A stretch of 64,000 nucleotides of DNA. Source: Nakataea oryzae (Eukaryota > Ascomycota > Sordariomycetes > Magnaporthales > Magnaporthaceae). The DNA lies in assembly GCA_003049435.1 (NCBI GenBank), contig PYSQ01000057.1, positions 36,396-100,395 on the forward strand. The letters run 5' to 3'. Position numbers and translations under genes: made by a program. Positions 33,986-45,577 of this stretch are shown piece after piece. Within the stretch, counting starts at the first letter, position 1. Each line of letters opens with the position of its first letter. Under the pieces are notes generated by a model that was not told the DNA's origin, ran no database searches, and worked only from the letters and a program-made list of their open reading frames with translations.

Positions 33986-36900
33986 CTATCCGTCAACCTC
34001 GCCATCGGCCATGGCGAGCCTCTGTTTCGTCGTCTTCGCCTTCTTGCCGCCCGCCCGCTTCTTTTTGCCCGGGCGGGAATCCGCCTCTTGCGCGACGACC
34101 GGTGTTGCTGTGCCCGAGGCTTTGTTGCCATCATCAAAGTGCCCTTCGCCTGGAGTTGAGGTAAATTTTTAGTATTGTGTTTGTCATATAATGCCGGCGT
34201 CGATGGGAGCTGCCTGACAGTTGAGAGCCGCGCCTTGGCGACTCTCCCGGAAACTCCGCACACGCAAGAGAGCCGACAGTAAGTGCAGCTGTCATATCCA
34301 CATGGGAAGGCTGCAGTTAGTGGCTCAACAGCCGGGCTTCGAGTTTGAGCTTGCTCCTCTTCGGCGCTGGCCGAGAGGTCGATGAGTCACTCTCATTTCG
34401 GAGCTTAACATCCATTTGGCCCTTCGGAGAGGTCGGTACTACTACCGAGGCCTCGTCTCCCACTGGCCCAGCTTGAGCCGCGGGGATGTCTTCTTCACTG
34501 CTGGGGTCATGAGTAAAGTGGAAATCTGCCTCACCTTCGTGGTACATGTCGTCGAGGCTGGCGGCACCATCCCCGCCGCCACCACCGGTTTCTTTGACCG
34601 TCCGCTTGCGCTTGTTGCCACCGCGCTTCTTGGTAGCCTTGTCAAGCTCTCCGCTCTCCAAGAGCTCGCGTTCGCGCCGCTCGATGAGCTCTGCCTGGTC
34701 GTCGTCTGCCAGCCACATGGCGATGTCGCGGTTGCGGTTCTCGGGCGCCCGACGGCCCGAAAAGTCCACGCCCGAGTGGGCACCGGCGCCGCCAGAGATG
34801 ACGACGCGCTGAACTTCTTCCTTCTGCATCGCGCGCTTCCGGATCCTCTCCTCGATGGTGCCCTTTGTGATGAGACGGTACACTGTGACCTGCCTGGTCT
34901 GACCAAGACGATGGGCACGGTCCATGGCCTGCGAGTCGATGGTTGGGTTCCAGTCCGAGTCGTAGAAGATGACGGTATCAGCAGATGTGAGGTTGATTCC
35001 GAGACCACCGGCACGCGTCGAGAGTAGGAAGATGAAGATGGAAGGGTTGTTCTGGAAGTCGTGCACCGTGTCGCGACGGTCCTCGAGCTTGGTGGAACCG
35101 TCCAGGCGACAGTACTTCCAGTTGCGGTACGTCAGATACTCCTCCATGAGGTCGATCATTCGGGTCATCTGGAAGTACAGCAGCACGCGGTGGCCGCCAG
35201 CCTTGAGCTGGAAGAGCAGCTCGTCCAGCTTGGCCAGTTTGCCAGAGTCGGTGACAAAGCGCCTCATCGAGGGGACGTTGACGTTGGTAAACCGCTTCTT
35301 CTCGTTGTCCGGTGCAGGGAGCAGTGCCGGGGGCGGCAACCTCTCCACGGGCACCTTCTGGAGTACGAACTCCTTCTGGTCTTCCATCGATGGGCCGAAC
35401 AGTGTCTTGCGCATAGGGATGTTGAAAAGAATCTGTTCTCGTTCGTACTGCGCGCCCCTGCTGTGGCAGACAACCTCGATCGGAGGTGCCGAGGCGCCCG
35501 GGCGTCCAGCCGGCTCGGTGCGCGGAAGACTCGAATCCTCGTAGACAACGCGCGAGACGTTCATCAGGTTCCGCATAACACCTTCATACGAGATCTCGGC
35601 CAATGCTGTCCTGTCTCTCCTCTGCTTGATCTGCAATAGGGCGTACGCGGGCGTAAAGCCGCTCTCCTCGTCGTCGTCGTAGGCGACACCCATGACAGCA
35701 AGCCGGTTCTTCTTCTGTGCCAGATCCGTGGCTCGGGCAAAGAGGTCCTGCTTGCCCGCCTTCTCAACCTCTGCCAGATTGGCATCTACAAACCTCAGGA
35801 ACGAAAAAGAATCGGACCCAGCAAGACTCTCGCGGATGTTCTCGGGCGACCAGATGTTCATCAGTTCACCCAAGTACTTGCTTCTGAATCCCGCAGCTTG
35901 GTTGTCGTTGCCGGCCTTGGTGAGGCGGCCGCCCTCGCGCCAGACGAGCCGCGGGAGCGGATACTGGATCAGACTGCGCGTGGTGTACCCAACAGTGAGG
36001 TTGTTACCCTCGCGAGCAAACGAGCCGGTCTCGGCAAACGAAGCCATGGCGAAGGACGAGCTGGTGTCGGCACGTTCGAACAGGTCGGGGTGGTTGCAGA
36101 CCTTTCGGAACTGCATCACCAGGTTCATCAGCGTGCCCGAGTCGTTGTCGTCGCCCATTGTGGCCTTCTCGATCAGATCCATAATGCTGATCTGGTTGCG
36201 CAGATTGGCGTAGTAGGCGCGCTGGCGGTACGTGAGGTCGCAGAAGACGTCGAGCTCTATCTTGTCGCCCAGCTCCTTTTGGACGTGCTTCTTCACACGG
36301 CGCAGCATGAAAGGCTTGAGGATCATGTGCAGCCGTTTGAGCTGGTCTTCGTTCAGCTTGCTGTTGCTCTGTGCGTGGGACTCGATGTCCTTGGAGAACC
36401 AGTCGCTGAACTCCTCGTGGCTGTCGAACAATGAAGGCATGATGAAGTGCAGCAGCGCCCAAAGTTCCTGCATATTGTTCTGGATGGGCGTTCCAGTCAG
36501 GAGCAGACGGTTTCGGCAGTGGAAGCTGAGTAGACATTTCCACCGCGAACTCTGCGAGCTCTTGATGGCTTGTGCCTCATCCAAGATCATGTATTGCCAC
36601 TTCATCTTCTGGAAATATGCGACATCCGAGACAACCATCTGGTACGACGTGATGGTGACATGGAATTGCGCATCCCGCTTGTATGTCGAGTGCTTGCGGT
36701 CCCAGAACTTACGCAGGATCTTGCGGTCGCCGGCAGATCCCCAGTACGGAACAATCTTGAGCGCAGGCACGAACTTCTTGATCTCCTGTTCCCAGTTGTG
36801 CAGCGTCGAGGCAGGGGCGACCACCAGGAACGGACCCCAGATGTCGTGGTGCTCCGCCAGGTAGGCCATGACCGAGATGGACTGGATCGTCTTTCCTAGA

Positions 36901-39900
36901 CCCATCTCGTCGGCCAGGATACCGTTGATGCCCTGTTCGTACAGGTTCACCAGCCAGTTGAGACCCTTGAGCTGGTACTCCTTGAGCGTCGCCGTCAGCA
37001 GCTTGGGCTGTTCGATCTCAACGTCTCCCAGGCCGGTGGGGTTCTGGAAGTTCATCTCGCCATCCTCGTCCGGCTCGTCGTCGTTGTTGAAGTTGCGTGC
37101 CTTCCTCTGAGCCTCGGCAATAGCGTTTTGGGCGTTTGCCATGGCCGCAGCCTGTAGCGTGGCGTCGTCTTCGGCATCAAAGTCAAGGTTCTCGAAGTTA
37201 GTAACCTTTGTTCCAACGGGACCGGTGGGCTCCTCGACATTGAGCTTGGTTGGCTCTGGCGCCTTGTCCTTGTTCTCCTCAGCCGCCACCTCGGGACGGT
37301 CCGTGCTGCGCTCGACCTCGTCCGTCTTGATCTTCTTGCCAATGAAGTGAGAGTACAGTTCCGTCTGTGAGATGAGGAAGTTAAGCTTCCGCTTCTGCCT
37401 GGCAGCTTCGCGGTCCGCCTCTTCCTTGCGTGCATTCTCGAGCTCCTGGCGCTCGGCAGCCTTGCGGAGATCCCGCTCCTCACGTTCGTTGCGCTTCCAG
37501 AAGCCCATCATATCACGCATCACGCGCTTGGCCCTGGCTTGAAGATCCTTGGTGCCCTTGTTGGTACGAAGCTGCCACCTCTTGGCTTCCTTGGACGCAA
37601 GGATGGCCGTCTTCTTGAGGTTGGATGCCTTGTTGGAGTGGGAGTCGACCGCCAGCTTAAAGACCTTGCTGACGTCTTTCCGAGCCATGTCCCTCCAGAT
37701 CTGGTCGTATATCTGGTTGTAACCCTTGGAGAGGAACCTAGTCTCCAGACAGTCCTTGGGCTCCTCGGCGGTCTTGTCCTTCTTCTTCTTGGTCTCCTTC
37801 TCTTTGGGCTCCTCGGGCTCCTTTGGCTCATCCGACTCCTTGCTCTCTCGGTCCTTTTCGCCGTCCTCCTTGGAACCCTTGGACTTGTTGACCTTGATAC
37901 GGATCTTGGCTGTGTTCTCCTCCTTGGAGGGAAGCTCCTTGCCGGCATCGAGCGCAGCCTGGGCAGCTTCGGCAGAGTCCTTCTCTGCCTGCTTCTGTTC
38001 CTTGGACTTCTTAGGCCGGTTCCCTGCGCGGCCTTTGCCCTTTTTACCGGGCTCCATGTTGTCGGCAGTAAAGGTGGCCATGGTACCACCCTCCAGGTTG
38101 AGGTCCAGAGAGGGGAGAGCGCGCGCGGGTCCCTTGATACCCTTTTGCAGGATGAGCTTGGTTTGCTGGGCCTTCTTATTTGCCCGCTCAGCTTCGCGCA
38201 ACAGCTTTTGGCGCTCCTGTTCGTCCTTGGTAGACCTGGCCTTGGCCAAAGCAGCCTCCTTCTGTTCGATAGTAACAGCCATGGACTTCTCGCGACGGCG
38301 CTTGCGTTGCATGTCCTTCTTGCGCTCCTTCTCGGCGAAGAGTTCCTGGTCACGAACCTCTTTGAGCGCGGCATCGTAGTGTTCATCGCTGAAACGGAGC
38401 TTGCCGAGCGTCACATGCACGCTGAGCTTGCGAATCATGACTTCGCTATACTCTCGTCTCCGCATGGAGCGTGACGCGTCTTCAAGAGACTCCATGCGCT
38501 TCTGTCGCTTCCGACGCGATTTGAGGTACATGTCCCTCTCATCTGCGTATTCAGACTCTTCGATTGATTGTTCGTCGAGCTCCTCCATCCTCGAGATGAT
38601 TGCCTTTTCCTGGTCAGCAGTTAGGCCCTTTTGCTTGGGCTGGCCGTTGGCCTGACGCTTGGCAGGGAGTCGCGACTGGGACGGAGTCTCGTGTTTCGCC
38701 GAAGCACGACGGGATTGCTTGGGTGTCGATTCGGCTGCTTTGACGTCCGAGACTCTGCTCCTGGAAACGGTCGATCTTCGAGATGCCTTGGTGACCCGCT
38801 CCTTCTTCTCAACCCGCGGTCGCCTCTCAAGATTCTCGGCTTTCTCGGTCTTGTCGGCATTGTCGGCCTTCTCAACCTTGACAGCTTTGGCTGGGGTCTG
38901 GCGCCTGGTCGGCTTCTCAGGCTCCTCGCTTGGCTCGGGCTCGTCTTCGTCTTGTGGCTCATCGGGGGACTTGGTGGTCTCATCCATGGCCTCATCCGCA
39001 ACGTCTTCCACGTCCTCAGGTGGCGGTGATGGCGCCCTGGATACCTCCTCGGCCGGCTTCGACTTTGGGGGTGGGACCATGGATTCGGGTTCCGGAGTCT
39101 CGACAGGGACGGGTGATCTCGGCTTAGGCTTAGAGGCTGGCTCGGAGCTCGATAGAATGTTGGAAAACGACATCAGCTCGGCAGCCCGACTCGACGTCTG
39201 CAAGGCACCAGGTATCAGCAGCTGTCGACAAACGGGTTCTTCAAACGAAGGCATAGGGCGTCCATCATCGTCGCAATCAGGGACACATACTCCTGTCGAT
39301 GCCGAGCCCTTCAGTGCGGGCGACTCGTTGCCCGACATGGAGGGCAACGGACTGGCGACCGAGGGCGGGTTGAGGATGCTGGACGATGCCATCTGGGGCG
39401 GCCGGCTGGGTGGGCTGATGGACCCAGCAGCGGCCGGATTGGGGTGCGAGCGTGACGCAGGGCTTCGCGGAGGATAAGCGGGCGGCGGCGCAGGTGAAGT
39501 GTAGTTTCTGCTATTACCGTAATAAGGGCTCGGCTCTACTGGCGGTTGCGTAGGATACGTGTATGGGTCGCGATGCTGCTTGGTGGCGATGTGGTCAATT
39601 TGGGCCCGGTTGGGGACGTGATTCAATGGAAGGGGCGACGAGCAAGGGAGAGTTGGGTGATTGTGTTTTGAGTGGTGTGAATTTTCAAAAGGTTCTCGGC
39701 CACGGGCACGCGTTGGGCTTGGGGCAGGGGTGAAATGGGAGAAAAAGAAATCTGAGGGGTGGCTCATGCGCACGACGGCGTAACAAGTGCGAGGCATGAC
39801 GATTGGGGCGAGCTGGTCGCAGCAGGGAGCAAGCGGAGCAACGAACGGGACGGGGCGGGTGGATGGGCGAGAAAAAAAAAGTGAGGATGGAAGGGCTGTA

Positions 39901-40590
39901 ATTTTGGCTTTGCTTTTGCTTTTTGTCGCTTCTCGCATTGCACTCGGTGGAACATACCTTGGACGTCGACACCTGCGTCGCGTTGTGCCATGAGGTCGCG
40001 GTATCAGAAGTCCTCCGCTCCTGTGTTGCCGACGCCGTCGTGGTCGTGTCGGTGGTCGGGTCGTAGAACTTGCCCGTAGCCGCCTTCTCGCGCGGCGGCG
40101 GCGGAATAGGGTGCTCGCGGGCGTCCTGCGAGTAGTAGCCTGGCGGCGCGTGCAGGCCCGGCTGCCGGGCGACGGCCTGGGGCGCCTGGAGGCTTGATGA
40201 TATTCCCGACGGGTGCGACGGGTGCTGTACGCTCATGGGATGGGCAGGGCCGCCTGGGGGTTGGGCGAAGGGGCTGTGGAGAACCGAGGAGCGCTGCTGC
40301 TGGTGGGCGTGCGAGGGCGACGGGTGTTGGCTGGAGCCGTTGAGAATGGAGGAAGCGCCTGGGGGAGAGGCAGAATAGTGATGCTGCTGGTGTTGCTGGT
40401 GGTGAAATTCCGGCTGGGTTGGCGAGCGAAGGCTGAAAGGGGGCCGTGGGCCAGCATTCGGTGCTTGGTTGGTCGATCCCGGCGCGGGCGGGTTCAGAAT
40501 GTCGCGGCGCCGCCTGCTGTGATCCTGGTCGTCCTCATCGTGCATGCCAGGCGGCCGGGCCAGCACGGTCGAGTGGAAATTCGACTCCAT
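33986..40590 (-). CDS. INO80: INO80 chromatin-remodelling ATPase
   Basis: Exons: 40590-39958, 39575-39291, 39197-34535 and 34149-33986; 5,745 nt, 1,914 residues. Intron 2 (93 bp, gtatgt...ttgcag) is in frame without stops but interrupts the conserved RAAELMSFSNILSS lead-in and was spliced out. The last intron (385 bp) joins YHEG to EGHFDDG and restores the conserved end KKAKTTKQRLAMADGE. The acidic and lysine-rich N-terminus is disordered. The DBINO domain spans about 800-925. Walker A (ADEMGLGKT) is at about 1066, the DEAQ box at about 1175, and helicase-C with RAGGLGINLTSAD and DRAHRLGQ at about 1640-1750. The roughly 250-residue insertion between the two ATPase lobes is the INO80-family hallmark. 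The enzyme slides nucleosomes and acts on H2A.Z in transcription and repair. Confidence 0.93.
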
Positions 40591-43115
40591 CCTCTTTCGC
40601 CGTGGCTCTGGCACGCACGCTCGTTGCCCCCTTGCCCTTTGCGAGACAGGAACAGGGTGCCGACGGCTGCCTCGATATCCTCAGTGTCCAGGGCGCGACT
40701 ACTCCTACCTGCGATGCATCGGCCCCAATGTGGCGGCAAATTGCGCTGCTAGGTGCCGCACCTGCGTGCGACAGTGTGCATTCACCCAGATGCCCGGTTC
40801 TGCAGCCCCTCTGGATTTAGATTTGGGTGGTTTAGGTTCGTGTTGTCTGGCGCCAGCCTGCGTTCGCGCGGGTGTGGCGGACGGTCTGGCGCGTGCGAGC
40901 GATGGCGTGCGTGGGCAGGGTGGAGAGGTTGGCCAGGTCGTCTGGATCTTGGCGACAGAGCGGCTGCGGGTACGGTGCGGCTATACGGCGATGCGGTGTG
41001 GTGCGCGCGTCGTCGTCGTGGTTCCGAGATGGGCGGGTGCTGGCGGGATGGATGGATAGATGGATGGATGGATGGATGGGGGGGAAGACGACGTGTCGAG
41101 CGGAAACAGCGGCGATGCAAGGTGTAAGGGAAAAATTCGCAATCAAAGGTTGCTGCTCGTGGCCCGCCCGGAATGGTCGTCTCTGCTAGGTTGCCATTGA
41201 CGGTGCAGGTGGGAGTCGCGTCGGCCGCCAAGAAAAAATCCCTCGACAGAACCCGCAGGCAGTCAGTCTGGGGGAGGGGAAGGGATTATCGCGAAATGGA
41301 TTCAAATCCGGGGGTTTTTTCTATTTAGATGTGATGGCACGATGGGCAATGGCGGGCACATGGGGTGGCCGTCGCTCGCTGAGTAAACGAAGGAATCCAC
41401 GGCGCGCTTGTCTGCACCAGGCTGGGTCACGGTGGGAGAGGCGCGGCGCGCGCAGTTGGCGAGGCGGTCGTGAGGTCGATGATGTTACCGCTGGCCGAAA
41501 AGCAAAAAGGCAAGTACGGGGTCGAGGGATGATTGGGATGGGTGTTTGGGGGGGTGGGAGAGGCAGTTCACGGTCAGGCGCTCGCGGCGTTGCTACGGTC
41601 TGGTCTGCATTGGTTTGGCCTTTTCCCCCATGCGCTGTCCCAATTCCCTCCTCCAATCTGCCCTTCTGGCCGACGTCTCCTGCCTTTGCTGCTCACCTCT
41701 CGCGAAGGTGATCCATCAGTCCACACACACACATCCCTCCCACCCGGCACCACCCCAAAACGGACCCGCCCCAGAACGTCAAGTCGTTGGGTTGGGAACG
41801 GCCACACACCCCCTGTACTTGCTTTAGGGCTGGGGCCAGGGGGTCTGGAACTGCCCGTCCGCCGTCCCGGCCAGTGGCCTGCACGCGTTGAGACTGGCTG
41901 TTTGGCCATTGTTGCTGTGCCTTGGACGCCGAATCGCCTCGTTTCTCCATCCCTCCCGAATTTCCGCCGCCTCAGCCTGGCCACGTACAGGGCGCTGCGG
42001 TCTGCACGCAGATTGACCAGCATCGAGCCGTTTGCATCGTGAAGCTCCCCCGTGGTCCGCCGTCTGCTGCGCTGCATGTAGGCCTAATCAATGTGGCCAA
42101 GTCTGCGTGGGCCGCCCCCAGGCCCAGCGACAAATTCACACAGGCCAAGCGCGTGCTCGTGCACGGCAACGGGCTGCATCTCATGTGTCTGTGTCGCCGC
42201 GACGCCGCGTGCTGGCAGGCACAGGTAAGAAGTCAGCGCTTCCGACGCTGTCAGGCCCCTCCGCTCCGAGGTACGACCAGGCGCCTCCCCAGGCGCCCCC
42301 CCTTGTTGTCGCCACACCACGACACAAGCTCGCGCTAAAACCCGAGGACAACAAAGCTCCTCGCCCGTACCTGTCCTTGAGGCGCAGAGGGCCACCTGGA
42401 CCCACCCGGCGCTCTTGTCAGTCGGATTGCATGTCGTCATGGCTGCACGGGGGAGGGAAAAAAAACTCATAATTAATCCGCCGAACGTGCTGAATAGCAG
42501 CAAAGTCGAGGTGCCAGAATCCAGAATCCAGAATTCAAAATCTATCTCGGTGTGCGACTACAGAGGCGACCTGCCACGACCAAGCACGCCGTCACCTTTG
42601 CCCCGCGATCTCCAGTCGGTGCTCGCCCGCCCAAGAACGACGCTGCCTGCGGTTTTGTAAGCCCGGTGGCGGCCGTTTTGAGAGCCGCGCCCGTGTGTGC
42701 AAAGGACCGGAGCCTATTGCGAGTCCACCGCCTCAACATCCCACATTTTCACGACGGACTAGCCCACTCCCAGCATTGCATCCAATTTGCCCCCCGGACA
42801 GACACCGAAGACCACGGCGATGGAGGCCTCCGCGCTCGTCACGCGTCGGTGAGCTCCCGGGCTGTGCACTATTTGTTGAGCCACGCCGCAGTATATCTGC
42901 CGGTCTCTCAAGACAGAAAAAAAATAGACTGAACGAGACCAAAAAAAATACGTGATCCGGTGTGCGCCGGCTCGCTCACTGCATTTATTCACCTTTCCTC
43001 GCTATCTCTTCCCCTCGCCTGACTCAGAAATACCGACCTCCATATCAGAAGCAAGAAAGAGGAACAAAAGAGTAAGAAAAAGGCCAACGAAAAAAAAAGA
43101 AGAAAAGAAGAAAAA
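40591..43115. other. Divergent intergenic region upstream of INO80 and the K+/H+ exchange gene
   Basis: This region is 2.5 kb long, GC-rich and has many short overlapping frames, none with a motif. Both genes probably have long 5' UTRs. A tetranucleotide repeat lies at 41047-41078. Confidence 0.5.
41047..41078. repeat. (GATG)n tetranucleotide repeat
   Basis: Eight GATG-type units, the third being GATA, about 460 bp upstream of the INO80 start codon. Confidence 0.9.
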
Positions 43116-44220
43116 ATGCGCCTCTACCTGCTTCCCGTCTCCACGCGGCGTACGCTGCTATACTGCAAGCGCGCACCGGCCGTGACCGAAAAGCGGACCG
43201 TGATTGACAAGGTCCAGGACAAAGCTGCGCGCGTCTGGGCCGGCTGGGAGAAGAAGGAGGGCGGCTGGCAGCGCAAGGTGGTCGAGTACGGCAACTACGC
43301 CTTCCGCCGCATCCCCTTTGAGGAATGGGGCCTGAAGTCGGTGCCGCCGCTCTCCGCCGCCGCCCGCCGAAGCATCGAGGCGGCCGCTCCTCCGGCCGGC
43401 CAAGGCGAGCCTGCCAGGGCCGAGGTTGTCTACCCGCGCACTCTGATCCAGCCCGGCCGGGTGTCGGAGATCCTGCAGACCCTGAGCACAGAACGCGAAG
43501 GGCTGCACAGGAAACGGCTGATATGGTGTCTTGTGGGCATGCCCTTGACCGTGCCGGTCGCTATCCTTCCAGTGTGAGTATTGTCCCTGCTCGGAAGGGC
43601 TCGCTCGTCCTCAGGGGTGACTTGGCGGCCCGAGGGTGCCATCTGTGGATGCTGTTTGGGCGCCATGCTAATGGCATCACACTTATAGCATACCCAACCT
43701 TCCCTTCTTCTACCTTGTCTACCGCGCCTGGTCGCACTGGAGGGCTCTCGCGGGCGGGCGTCATATACAGTTCCTGCTGCAGAATAAATTATTCACCCTG
43801 ACCGCGTCCCCGATCCTGGACCAGGTCTACGCGGATCAGAAGCATCCGCTACCGGCGGCCGCCGAGCCGGCCGCCGATGAGCCGCCCACCTTGGCCGCCG
43901 GCAAGATCGACCACCCCAACCCGGATGCGGCGCCCCTGCACCCAGAGGGCGAGACCATGCTTCTCTCGCAGGACAATGGCCGGCGCATGACCGAGGCTCT
44001 CGATCTTCCCCAGCTCGAGGTCGAGCTTGAGCGCGCCACCTGGCAGGTCGAGAGAGCCATAAGATTGCACAATGGCGAAGAGAATGCAGAGTCGGTTGCA
44101 GATAGCACAGCCACCCCAGCCAGTCCTGGCTCAAACTCCGCCCCTTCAAGTCAGGCGTCGCCAGACATGGCGAAACCCCACAGCGCTGGGGACAAACCCG
44201 AAGACAAGAAAAAGCAATAG
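43116..44220 (+). CDS. Mitochondrial K+-H+ exchange-related protein (Mit_KHE1 family)
   Basis: Two exons, 43116-43573 and 43689-44220, with a 115-bp phase-2 intron; 329 residues. The N-terminus MRLYLLPVSTRRTLLYCKR is basic and acid-free, as in a mitochondrial leader or the family opening. Conserved landmarks are WEKKEGGWQRKVVEYGN and FRRIPFEEWGLKS. A hydrophobic hairpin LIWCLVGMPLTVPVAILPV-IPNLPFFYLVYRAWSHW crosses the intron junction, which supports the splice. The C-terminus is acidic and serine-rich. Yeast relatives are inner-membrane proteins needed for K+/H+ exchange and mitochondrial volume control. The purine-rich stretch just before the ATG is probably the 5' UTR. Confidence 0.88.
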
Positions 44221-44776
44221 CACGAAACTCGTCGCTTTTGCAACATTGCTTCTCCATCAGCCTCTGGCGTTCCCTTTTGTCTGACATGGACCTTGCATTA
44301 CACCTTCTATGTAACAACCCACCTTCCTGCCCTCATGCGATGAAAAAAATCTGATGTATGAGTATTCTTTATGTTCATGACAATGGTATAGACTGGGACC
44401 AGTACCCGAAAAGGCGGGAACCGAAGGTGTTCCGCCTGTTACCGCTTCAAAAAGAACCTCCTCTCATCGTGCTCGCCGCCCCCACATTCAGAGTGCGAGA
44501 CTGCTGTTGAAAGAGTACAAGGGTCGTGGACCAAAAAAGCAAACACCAAACACCAAACACCCCAAAATAGGCAACATAATCAGACGACCAAAAATGCCCC
44601 TTCCCGCAGAGTGCGCCAAGTCCCCTCAACTCCAGTTCCCAGTCGATGATACACATACGCTTTGATCACTTGCTCATGATTATTAATGTTCTGTTACCCT
44701 GTTTCTTGTATCGTCGATCGCGAAGCCCGCTTCAGTTTCGTTGTCGCTGTCCCCGGTCGTTGCACTCAATCCCGGC
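44221..44776. other. Convergent 3' intergenic region, no gene seen
   Basis: These 556 bp lie between the stops of the K+/H+ exchange gene (+) and the tail-anchored protein (-). Nothing recognisable was found. Confidence 0.6.
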
Positions 44777-45577
44777 TCACGGCGTGAGGTACCTTGCGCT
44801 CAGCGCTTGTAAACGGACGAATATGAGTATGAGCAGGCCCGATACGAGGCCAAGAACCCAAAGCATCCGTCCGGGCGTCGCCCAGGCAAGGAGTGTCCGA
44901 CGCTGTTCTACAAGCACCGCGGCCGTCAATGTGTCGATCGTGACGCCCGAGAAGTCGACCAGGAACTCGGTGGAGCCATCCGTATCCGCCTTGCAGTCGT
45001 CGAGGGAAGCTCTGCTCGATCTCACGGCCGGACTTGTGGTGCGACTTGTGGTGGTGCAGGTGGTCCTTCCCTTCAACAGATCCGATCCTCCATCCCGCAA
45101 TGATGGCCCCGATGCGACCAGCCTGAGGACAAGATCCGTGGTATCGGGATTCCTAGAGACCGGAGAGTATCGAGCCGAGCTTCGGCCACTGTTGCGAGAT
45201 GTCTCCTGTTGTCTTCTGCTCGTGGAAGGTCTTGTTGCTGTTGGCCTTCCACTCTCGTCGGCGCATTGAGTACTGCTGCTCCTCAAGCCAAGGTCGCAAG
45301 CGGCAGAAGATTCGTTGTTTAGGGCTCGCTGCGCCTCTAGGTCCTTCATCCGCCCGGCGGCGGCGGTGTGGTCGTGAAAGGCGATGGCGGCCTTGTATCG
45401 CAGCAGAATCTCGGTGGGACTCTGCTTAGACCCGGCCCTGCCAACGACTCTTATCCTGCGCCGGTGGTGGCTCTGCTGCGTTGGCTGAATGGGGTTGCAG
45501 GTTTTTGGGTTGAGGGGAGATGGCACGGCGGGTGCGTAGCCATCTCTCCTTGCTGATGACTGCCGCTTCAGCGACAT
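44777..45577 (-). CDS. Unknown protein with one C-terminal membrane anchor
   Basis: A single exon of 266 residues. The open frame extends far upstream, but I chose the ATG at 45577 (MSLKRQSSARRDG) because the upstream part looks like 5' UTR. The N-terminal half is basic and contains SPTEILLRYKAAIAFHDHT, then a charged stretch MKDLEAQRALNNES that may form a short coiled coil. The middle is serine/threonine/arginine-rich and probably disordered. The last 35 residues hold one membrane helix, MLWVLGLVSGLLILIFVRLQAL, followed by a short tail. This is the layout of a tail-anchored protein of the ER, mitochondrial outer membrane or peroxisome. I do not recognise a family. Confidence 0.65.
   Translation of the reverse strand: MSLKRQSSARRDGYAPAVPSPLNPKTCNPIQPTQQSHHRRRIRVVGRAGSKQSPTEILLRYKAAIAFHDHTAAAGRMKDLEAQRALNNESSAACDLGLRSSSTQCADESGRPTATRPSTSRRQQETSRNSGRSSARYSPVSRNPDTTDLVLRLVASGPSLRDGGSDLLKGRTTCTTTSRTTSPAVRSSRASLDDCKADTDGSTEFLVDFSGVTIDTLTAAVLVEQRRTLLAWATPGRMLWVLGLVSGLLILIFVRLQALSARYLTP

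Noticed and set aside
34317..34534. Treating the unspliced tail as the main INO80 C-terminus
   Set aside because: The spliced end matches the conserved INO80 tail and keeps the frame; the read-through is kept only as a possible isoform.
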